DNA from: Ruminococcus sp.
Lineage (GTDB): Bacteria; Bacillota; Clostridia; Oscillospirales; Acutalibacteraceae
Assembly: GCA_022768065.1 (NCBI GenBank)
Contig: JALELS010000008.1
Location: forward strand, 1 to 44,950
Length of the DNA stretch: 44,950 nt
Direction: 5' to 3'
Of the stretch, positions 23,274 to 29,597 are shown in pieces. The notes under the pieces are model-generated. The model ran no database searches. It was given only the letters and a program-made list of their open reading frames with translations, and was not told the origin of the DNA. Every line of letters starts with the position of its first letter. Position 1 is the first letter of the stretch. Both the position numbers and the translations under genes were made by a program.

Positions 23274-24363
23274 TTTCGGCACCGCCTTTCTCGTTTTCGA
23301 GCGCTTTCTCTTCAAGCTTGTCCGCGAGAGCGGCGCGCACCTTTGCGTTTTCGGCCGAGACGAGCCGTCTTTCGCGTTTTGTGAGCGGAAGCTTGTCAAA
23401 TGCGGTGACAAGTCCGTTTGCAAGCAGTACGGCAAAAACCGTGCTGTCCTCAAATTTGCCCACGGAACGCATTATCATACACATAAGCCCTGCCGCCGCG
23501 CCGTAGCATATCCTTGCGTAAAAGCTTTTGGGCAGAAGCTTGTCGTCGGTCAAAAAGAATACCGATGAAAACAAAAGCGTTCCGCCGCAAATCTCCATAA
23601 ACGCCGATACGAAGCGACCCGTCAGCACACGTGGAAACAAGAGCGCGTAGACAAAGCAGACCGCGAGAAAAGAGGCGGAGACGGTAAAGTTTTTCGGTCG
23701 CCTTACGGCGAGGAATATCAGCGCTCCGAAAAGCGCCACAGCGCAGGTTGTGCCCATAGGACCCGAAACCGAGCCGACAAGCACGTCCACATAATTCAAA
23801 AGACCCGTACCGACCGAGTTTTTTTGCGAGAGCATATACGAAATTGAGGTTCCGGGGAAAAATCCCTGCCCTCCCGAAACGGCGGTCGTGCCGGACGAGA
23901 GTATCGCCGGATAAGAAAATACCTTGTCCGGCATACATATTGTAACAAAGGCTATACCTGCCGCCGCCGGCGTAAACATATGAGAGCGCGCATTGCCGAA
24001 CGGAAGCTTTGCGGCAATAACGGCGAATGCCGAGGCTATGCACGGCAGATAATACGGAGCGGACGCAGGCAGGCAAAGGGCTGTCATAAGCCCCGTAGCC
24101 ACAGCCGAGAGGTCGGAAACCGAAGAGCGAATTTTAAAAATAAACGAGCCTGCGACTTCGCAGAACACGGCTGTCAACACCGAAAACACCATAAGGCGCA
24201 CGGCTCTGCCGCCGTAGTAATACCAAGCCATCACAGCCGGAACGGCCATAAGGATAAGCATATCGGCAAAGTATCTGCGTGTTGTAGAAATTTCACTGCG
24301 CGCTTTTGCGGCGCTCTCGGCTGAAATGCCGGCAGACGTTTTGCTTTGTTCCAAAAAATTCAC
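23266..24363 (-). CDS. RnfD/NqrB-like membrane protein without a visible FMN-attachment motif
   Basis: The 365-residue protein has about ten hydrophobic segments and follows RnfD: LSAVATGLMTALCLPASAPYY, FTPAAAGIAFV (compare FNPAMIGY), VLVGSVSGPMGTTCAVALFGA (compare GNIGGSLGETSALA), CGGTLLFSSVFFLTDD and STVFAVLLANGLVTAFDKL. In RnfD an FMN is bound covalently to the Thr of an SxAT motif; the matching segment reads AVSGGQGFF (161-169), with Gln166 where Thr is expected. It is the first gene of the operon. The predicted start is a GTG at 24363 with a weak ribosome site, so the N-terminus is uncertain. In Rnf complexes this subunit helps pump Na+ or H+. Confidence 0.75.
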   Translation of the reverse strand: MNFLEQSKTSAGISAESAAKARSEISTTRRYFADMLILMAVPAVMAWYYYGGRAVRLMVFSVLTAVFCEVAGSFIFKIRSSVSDLSAVATGLMTALCLPASAPYYLPCIASAFAVIAAKLPFGNARSHMFTPAAAGIAFVTICMPDKVFSYPAILSSGTTAVSGGQGFFPGTSISYMLSQKNSVGTGLLNYVDVLVGSVSGPMGTTCAVALFGALIFLAVRRPKNFTVSASFLAVCFVYALLFPRVLTGRFVSAFMEICGGTLLFSSVFFLTDDKLLPKSFYARICYGAAAGLMCMIMRSVGKFEDSTVFAVLLANGLVTAFDKLPLTKRERRLVSAENAKVRAALADKLEEKALENEKGGAENA

Positions 24364-24384
24364 CTGTTTTCCATATTTTATTCA

Positions 24385-24413
24385 TTGCGAAACAAGCGTT
24401 CCGACAATATGAT
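24385..24413 (+). promoter_or_regulatory. Promoter of the mecA-like gene
   Basis: TTGCGA at 24385-24390, a 17-bp spacer and TATGAT at 24408-24413. I see no comparably good promoter for the divergent Rnf-like operon in the same 86 bp. Confidence 0.55.
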
Positions 24414-24449
24414 ATAAAGAGATAATTTTTATTTGGGGGTGGCTTTCCT

Positions 24450-24989
24450 ATGAATATACATAAAAGCCGCGGGGACAGAGTGATAGTCGAAATCTCGTCA
24501 AACGAGCTGTCGCGATATGAGCTTTGCCCCGAAGAGATGGACTGTAAAAATCCGAAAACCCGACGCCTTATAAACGACGTAATGCTGAAAGCGCAAAAGG
24601 AGCTTCGCCGTGATATAACCTCGTTCGACAAAATGAGCGTGGACGTTATGGAGACGGACGAAGGGTGCATTATAATACTCTGCTTTAAGGGCGGAAAAAA
24701 CAAAAAACCGTTTTCGGGATATATCTGTGTTATGCCGCAGACGGACGATATTTTTAAGCTTGCAAAGGGGCTTTTGCCTCACCGCGAAAAGATAAGACAG
24801 GCGAGCCTTTTTGCCGACGGCAAAAATTATGCCGTATGTGTTTTGCCGTATGCGGTCTATTCAAGGGATATATTTTTTGTACTCAGCGAATTCGGAGACA
24901 CAATGAAGGCGTCGCCCGGAACAAACGAGTACTTTCTCGAACACAAAAAGCTTATAAGCCGCGATTTTATATCGTCGCTGACTTCTTAA
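24450..24989 (+). CDS. MecA-like adaptor protein
   Basis: The 179-residue protein is shorter than typical MecA (about 220) but keeps both parts. The N-terminal region (VIVEISSNEL, then CPEEMDCKNPKTRRLIND) resembles the substrate-binding domain of clostridial MecA. The C-terminal region (SLFADGKNYAVCVLP, FFVLSEFGDTM, EYFLEHKKLISRDFI) matches the domain that binds ClpC. MecA hands proteins to the ClpCP protease in the cytoplasm, for example the competence factor ComK in Bacillus. The target here is unknown. GGGGGTGG lies upstream of the ATG. The 3' end overlaps the convergent rpe gene by 23 bp. Confidence 0.65.
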   Translation: MNIHKSRGDRVIVEISSNELSRYELCPEEMDCKNPKTRRLINDVMLKAQKELRRDITSFDKMSVDVMETDEGCIIILCFKGGKNKKPFSGYICVMPQTDDIFKLAKGLLPHREKIRQASLFADGKNYAVCVLPYAVYSRDIFFVLSEFGDTMKASPGTNEYFLEHKKLISRDFISSLTS

Positions 24990-25626
24990 ATTCGGCTATT
25001 GTCTTTTTGATATCGTCGCTGCCGAAGAGCGCGCTTCCCGAAACAAATGCGTTGGCGCCTGCCTTTGCGGCGACGGATATTGTGTCTTTATTTATTCCGC
25101 CGTCAACCTCGATGTCGATATTTTTGAGCCCGCGGCGGCAAATTTCATTTTTTACCGCTGTGACCTTGGGCATCATATCCTCCATAAAGCTCTGACCGCC
25201 GAAGCCGGGTTCAACCGTCATTATAAGTACAAGCGAGAGCTTGTCGAGGTACGGATATATCTCTTCAACGGGCGTTCCGGGCTTTACCGAAAGACCCGCC
25301 TTTTTGCCGAGCGACAGAATTTCGTCTATCGTCTTTTCCGTATCGGAGTCGGACTCCGTGTGGAACGTGATTATGTCGGAGCCTGCCTTTGCAAAGTCGG
25401 GCACATATTTGTAAGGGTCGCTTATCATAAGGTGCACGTCAAAGGGGAGCTTTGTCGCTTTTCTTATACACTTTACTATGGGCGCGCCGAGCGTGATGTT
25501 CGGAACAAAGTGCCCGTCCATAACGTCTACGTGAATCATATCCGCGCCGCATTCTTCCATTTTTTTAAGCTCGCTCTCAAGATTGCCGTAATCGCTTGAG
25601 AGAATTGACGGTGATATTTTTACCAT
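24967..25626 (-). CDS. rpe: Ribulose-phosphate 3-epimerase
   Basis: At 219 residues this is a complete Rpe. The TIM-barrel signatures are all present: SPSILSSDYGNL, HVDVMDGHFVPNITLG, DVHLMISDP, ITFHTES, VEPGFGGQSF and DIEVDGGIN, including the catalytic Asp pair and metal-binding His residues. It interconverts ribulose 5-phosphate and xylulose 5-phosphate in the pentose phosphate pathway. AAAAGGAG lies 7 nt before the ATG. The end of the gene overlaps the oppositely oriented mecA-like gene by 23 bp, and no terminator is visible for either. Confidence 0.95.
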   Translation of the reverse strand: MVKISPSILSSDYGNLESELKKMEECGADMIHVDVMDGHFVPNITLGAPIVKCIRKATKLPFDVHLMISDPYKYVPDFAKAGSDIITFHTESDSDTEKTIDEILSLGKKAGLSVKPGTPVEEIYPYLDKLSLVLIMTVEPGFGGQSFMEDMMPKVTAVKNEICRRGLKNIDIEVDGGINKDTISVAAKAGANAFVSGSALFGSDDIKKTIAEFKKSATI

Positions 25627-25709
25627 AATTTCTCCTTTTTATAACGTTGTCGGTTTCCCTTAGGAATCCGAATAATCTTAACACAAAGACTTTAGTTAAA
25701 AATTAACTG

Positions 25710-26552
25710 TCACGCCGCCGGAACTGTGTCGCCTAAAACAGTATCGCTTTCGGGCGCATTGTCCGAGGCGCCGGAGCCGTCCGATACGGACTCCGCTTCA
25801 CCCGTTGTTTCCGCAGAAACGGTGGTTTCGGGCTGAGCCGTCGCTTTTTCGGTGACGGGCTGAACGGCGGTGGTTGCCGTTTCGGGCGAAGATGTCGCCT
25901 GAATGGAGTTTATATAGTAGCTGCCGTCTTTTTCCCTTAAAGTGATTTTCATATATTTGTCGGGCTCGGGAGCTACCATATCGCCCTCGCTGTTTTGTGC
26001 CCATTGATCGCCCGCAAGGTAGCCGACGGTCAAAACCACGGAGCCGCTCTTTTTCTGAACCTTTACAACGTCGGGCGTGTATGTCGGCACAAGGCCCGTA
26101 AGAGGGATAGAGTACATATGCTTTGCCGAATCGTAGGTAAATGTGTAGCCGTAGCCGTTTACCGTGGCGTGCACGGGCTCTGTGTCCGTACCGAAGAGCT
26201 TGTGGAATTCGGCGGTTACGTCGTCTTCGGGAATCATCATACCGTTTTCGCCGTACTCGTATTTGTCGGGCGAGAGATTGCTTTTTAAAATAGACCAAAT
26301 GGAAATGTCTATAAGCTGATTTTTGTTTGCCTTTGTAATATCGTCAAACGGGTCGGGGTCGTTCATTACGACAGGCGTCAGCATGGTATTGTATTCCTCT
26401 ATGTTTTTGCTCTTGATTATTGCTTTTTTTGTGGCGTTTACCCCGGCGAGAATTACGCAGACAAGACCTATCACGGCAAATACCGTTATTATAAGGCCCA
26501 GGGGGAACGCCCATCGGTTTTTACGCTTTTTATTCACATCAGTCTCAGCCAT
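25710..26552 (-). CDS. Membrane-anchored protein of unknown function downstream of proA
   Basis: The 280-residue protein has a short basic cytoplasmic tail, one membrane helix (about 16-40), an outer domain of about 180 residues and a C-terminal Thr/Ser/Glu/Ala-rich tail (about 220-280) typical of surface-exposed linkers. The folded part contains ISIWSILKSNLSPDKYEYGE, GYGYTFTYDSAKHMYSIPLTGL and VVLTVGYLAGDQW and resembles no family I know. It lies 15 bp after proA with GGAGAG before its ATG, so it is probably transcribed with proBA, yet nothing in it suggests a role in proline synthesis. Confidence 0.75.
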   Translation of the reverse strand: MAETDVNKKRKNRWAFPLGLIITVFAVIGLVCVILAGVNATKKAIIKSKNIEEYNTMLTPVVMNDPDPFDDITKANKNQLIDISIWSILKSNLSPDKYEYGENGMMIPEDDVTAEFHKLFGTDTEPVHATVNGYGYTFTYDSAKHMYSIPLTGLVPTYTPDVVKVQKKSGSVVLTVGYLAGDQWAQNSEGDMVAPEPDKYMKITLREKDGSYYINSIQATSSPETATTAVQPVTEKATAQPETTVSAETTGEAESVSDGSGASDNAPESDTVLGDTVPAA

Positions 26553-26567
26553 TCTGACTCTCCTAAC

Positions 26568-27812
26568 TTATCTTATCTGACCGTTTCCGAATATCTCGTA
26601 TTTAAACGACGTGAGCTGCGGCAGACCGAGAGGACCTCTCGCGTGGAGCTTTTGCGTGGATATGCCTATTTCCGCTCCGAAGCCGAATTCGCCGCCGTCG
26701 GTAAAGCGCGTGCTTGCGTTGCGATAGACCGCCGCCGCGTCCACTCTCGACATAAATTCGTTTGCCGCCTCGTCGTTTTCCGTGACGATACATTCGCTGT
26801 GGCCTGTTCCGTATTTATAGATATGCTCTATGGCTTCGTCGATATTATCGACTATCTTTACCGACATTATGTAGTCGAGGTACTCGCGACCCCAGTCGTC
26901 GTCGGAGGCCTCCTTTATATCGGGAAGTATCTCTTTTGCCGCCTTGTCGCCGCGCAGCTCCACATTTTTTTCGTCAAGCCGCTTTTTAATGAGCTTCAGC
27001 GCCTTCTCGGCAACGTCTTTATGGATTAAAAGACTTTCGGCGGCGTTGCATACTGACGGCCGCGAGGTTTTGGCGTTAAATATAATATCCGCCGCCATAT
27101 TGAGGTCGGCGTCCTTATCGACGTAAATATGGCAGTTGCCGACGCCCGTCTCTATAACGGGAACGGTGGAGTTTTTGACTACCGTGCCTATGAGCCTTGC
27201 GCTGCCGCGCGGAATCAGCACGTCTACGTATTTGTTCATGGTCATAAGCTCGTTGGCGCTCTCATGAGAAATGTCGGTTATAAACTGTATGCAGTCTTCC
27301 GGTAAGGGCGATTTTTTGAGGGCGGCGCGCATTACATTAAATATTGCGGTGTTTGAGTGTATTGCCTCTTTGCCGCCGCGAAGAACCGAGCAGTTGCCCG
27401 ATTTAAGGCAAAGCGAAGCCGCGTCGGACGTTACGTTGGGGCGCGCCTCAAATATAACGGCGATAACTCCGAGCGGTACGCTCACTTTTTTTACCCTGAG
27501 ACCGTTAGGCCTTGTTATTTCCGAGAGCGTTTTGCCGACGGGGTCGGGCAGGTCGGCAACTTCGATAACGCCCTTTGCCATACCGTCTATCCTCTCGGAG
27601 GAGAGAAGAAGCCTGTCTAAAAGGACCTTCGGCAGACCGTTTTCCTCGGCGGCTTTCATATCTTTTTTGTTTTCGCCGAGAATATAATCTTTATTGTTTT
27701 TAAGCTCTTCGGCTATAAGTAAAAGAGCCTTGTTTTTATCGTTTGTCGAGGCAATCGAGAGGTTTTTCTCCGCCTCTTTTGCGTTTCGGCATTTAAGCTC
27801 GGTATCAGTCAT
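26568..27812 (-). CDS. proA: Gamma-glutamyl phosphate reductase (glutamate-5-semialdehyde dehydrogenase)
   Basis: The 414-residue enzyme matches ProA throughout: DRLLLSSERIDGMA, the PLGVIAVIFEARPNVTSDAASLC segment, SGNCSVLRGGKEA, VLIPRGSARLI, IETGVGNCHIYVD and the catalytic Cys in TSRPSVCNAAESLL, then EFGFGAEIGISTQKLHARGPLGL near the C-terminus. It reduces gamma-glutamyl phosphate to glutamate 5-semialdehyde with NADPH, the second step of proline synthesis. It follows proB after 6 bp; its ribosome site AAGGA lies in the end of proB. Confidence 0.95.
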   Translation of the reverse strand: MTDTELKCRNAKEAEKNLSIASTNDKNKALLLIAEELKNNKDYILGENKKDMKAAEENGLPKVLLDRLLLSSERIDGMAKGVIEVADLPDPVGKTLSEITRPNGLRVKKVSVPLGVIAVIFEARPNVTSDAASLCLKSGNCSVLRGGKEAIHSNTAIFNVMRAALKKSPLPEDCIQFITDISHESANELMTMNKYVDVLIPRGSARLIGTVVKNSTVPVIETGVGNCHIYVDKDADLNMAADIIFNAKTSRPSVCNAAESLLIHKDVAEKALKLIKKRLDEKNVELRGDKAAKEILPDIKEASDDDWGREYLDYIMSVKIVDNIDEAIEHIYKYGTGHSECIVTENDEAANEFMSRVDAAAVYRNASTRFTDGGEFGFGAEIGISTQKLHARGPLGLPQLTSFKYEIFGNGQIR

Positions 27813-27818
27813 TTTGTC

Positions 27819-28610
27819 TCAGTCCTTTTTACCTACAAAAAATGTTCCTATTTGCTTGCCGTCGAGAGCCTTGTATATGTCCTCGGGAGCAGAGCCGTTC
27901 ATAACTATCATATCTATTCCCGCGTCCATGGCTATTTGCGCCGCGTGCAGCTTTGTAACCATTCCGCCGGTGCCGAATTTTGAGCCGTGACCGCCCGCAA
28001 AGCCTATAAGCTCGTCTGTAATCTCGGTTACGGTGGGTATGAGTTCGGCGTCCTCGTCGACTGTGGGATTTCCGTTATAAAGCCCGTCGATGTCGGTGAG
28101 GATTATCAGCGCGTCGGCACCTATGAGCTTTGCGACTATCGCCGAGAGGCAGTCGTTGTCGCCGTATACTATTTCTTCAACGCCTATTGCGTCGTTCTCG
28201 TTGACTACGGGGATAGCGCCGTATGAAAAGAGCTTGTCAAAGGTGTTTATGAGATTTTTGCGCCTTTCGGGGGACTCCACGTCGCTCTTTGTAAACAGAA
28301 GCTGACCTATTTTGTGGCCGTATTCGCTGAACATCTTGTCATACATATACATAAGCTCGCATTGACCCACCGTGGACGCCGCCTGCCTGCCGGGGGTGTC
28401 TTTCGGGCGCTCCGAGAGACCGAGCTTTCCCGTGCCGACGCCTATTGCGCCGGAGGAGACGAGAGTAACCTTGATGCCCGAATTTTCAATATCCGAGAGC
28501 ACCGAGATAAGTTTATGTATTCTTCTTATATTTGTTTTTCCGTTGTCATATACAAGTGTGGAAGTTCCCACTTTGACAACGAGCCTTTTGACATCCTTTA
28601 ATACCGCCAA
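27819..28610 (-). CDS. proB: Glutamate 5-kinase without PUA domain
   Basis: The protein shows the amino-acid kinase signatures VVKVGTSTLV, VSSGAIGVG, NENDAIGVEEIVYGDNDCLSA and GTGGMVTKLHAA. It phosphorylates glutamate at the gamma carboxyl, the first and usually feedback-controlled step of proline synthesis. I place the start at a TTG (28608-28610), because GGGAGG lies 7 nt upstream and the homology begins just after it; this gives 263 residues. The longer in-frame ATG at 28664 coincides with the expected transcription start and has no ribosome site. The C-terminal PUA domain found in E. coli ProB is absent, as in many Firmicutes. It is the first gene of a proB-proA operon. Confidence 0.93.
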   Translation of the reverse strand: MAVLKDVKRLVVKVGTSTLVYDNGKTNIRRIHKLISVLSDIENSGIKVTLVSSGAIGVGTGKLGLSERPKDTPGRQAASTVGQCELMYMYDKMFSEYGHKIGQLLFTKSDVESPERRKNLINTFDKLFSYGAIPVVNENDAIGVEEIVYGDNDCLSAIVAKLIGADALIILTDIDGLYNGNPTVDEDAELIPTVTEITDELIGFAGGHGSKFGTGGMVTKLHAAQIAMDAGIDMIVMNGSAPEDIYKALDGKQIGTFFVGKKD

Positions 28611-28669
28611 GACATATCCTCCCACAAGCCCCGTCTCACAGGGCGAGAAATAATATTTATACACTGTAA

Positions 28670-28698
28670 ATTATATCATACGAAAAGGGATTTAACAA
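28670..28698 (-). promoter_or_regulatory. Promoter of proBA
   Basis: On the minus strand TTGTTA (28693-28698), 17 bp, TATAAT (28670-28675). Confidence 0.8.
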
Positions 28699-28739
28699 TA
28701 TAAAATATTTTTGGGCGCGCCTTTAAAAATTTAACCGAA

Positions 28740-28785
28740 TTGTAATTTTTTTGTATACAGTTTTGTAATTTCGGCGCTGTATAAA
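28740..28785 (+). promoter_or_regulatory. Direct repeats and -10 box upstream of the response regulator
   Basis: TTGTAAT, TTGTATA and TTGTAAT start at 28740, 28751 and 28763, that is 11 and 12 bp apart, followed 10 bp later by TATAAA (28780-28785). Repeats with about 11-bp spacing ending just upstream of the -10 box are the classic layout of OmpR/PhoB-type binding sites. CTGTATAAAAA also repeats at 28777 and 28790. Autoregulation by the next gene is the simplest reading. Confidence 0.5.
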
Positions 28786-28907
28786 AATACTGTATAAAAA
28801 ACGGCTCTCAAAACGGCGGTGCAAAATATTTGTATTCCGTTTTGCGCGCAAATCTGTTAAAATAAAGGCAGCCGAACAGGTAAAAAATACGGAAGAGGGG
28901 AATTTTA

Positions 28908-29597
28908 ATGTATAACGTACTTGTATGCGACGACGATAAAGCGATACTCGATTCGCTTGAAATATATTTAAATCTTGGGGGGTATAAGGTTTTTAAGGCG
29001 GAAAACGGCAGGCAGGCTCTGAAAATCGCGGAGGAAAACGACCTGCAATGCATAATTCTCGATATAATGATGCCCGACCTCGACGGTCTTAATGCAACGC
29101 TGAAGCTGCGCGAGAGCAAAAACATACCCATAATACTGCTCTCCGCCAAGAGCGAGGATACCGATAAGATAACGGGCCTGTCATTCGGAGCGGACGACTA
29201 TGTAACAAAGCCGTTTAATCCGCTTGAGCTTATGGCGCGCGTAAAATCGCAGATAAGGCGATATGTGTCGCTCGGCAGTATGGAGAAAAGAGACAGCCTT
29301 ATAGTTACGGGCGGTCTCGCTCTCGATCTCGATTCAAAAGAGGTTACGCTCGACGGCGAAAACATAAAGCTTACCGCCACGGAATACGGCATACTTGAAT
29401 ATCTTATGAAAAATATGGGCAGAGTTCTCTCCACAAATCAGATTTATGAAGCTGTGTGGAAAGAACCGTCGTTTCAGACGGAAAAAACCGTAACCGTACA
29501 TATACGCAGAATAAGAGAAAAAATAGAGATAAATCCCAAAGAACCCAAGTATTTAAAGGTGGTGTGGGGCATTGGATACAAAATTGAAAAGCTTTAA
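28908..29597 (+). CDS. OmpR-family response regulator
   Basis: The 229-residue protein has a receiver domain (1-118: acidic VCDDD, phosphorylation site Asp52 in ILDIMMPD, Ser/Thr in LLSAKS, KPFNPLEL) and a winged-helix DNA-binding domain (about 135-229: LTATEYGILEYLM, VHIRRIREKIE, VWGIGYKIEKL). It resembles VanR/PhoP-type regulators of Firmicutes. The kinase gene begins inside its last 26 bp, so the pair is co-translated. GAGGGGA lies 7 nt before the ATG. Confidence 0.93.
   Translation: MYNVLVCDDDKAILDSLEIYLNLGGYKVFKAENGRQALKIAEENDLQCIILDIMMPDLDGLNATLKLRESKNIPIILLSAKSEDTDKITGLSFGADDYVTKPFNPLELMARVKSQIRRYVSLGSMEKRDSLIVTGGLALDLDSKEVTLDGENIKLTATEYGILEYLMKNMGRVLSTNQIYEAVWKEPSFQTEKTVTVHIRRIREKIEINPKEPKYLKVVWGIGYKIEKL

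Noticed and set aside
23274-23453. Longer N-terminus of the RnfE-like protein
   Set aside because: The extra 60 residues are Arg/Ser-rich, overlap the RnfD-like gene out of frame and precede a normal start with family homology.
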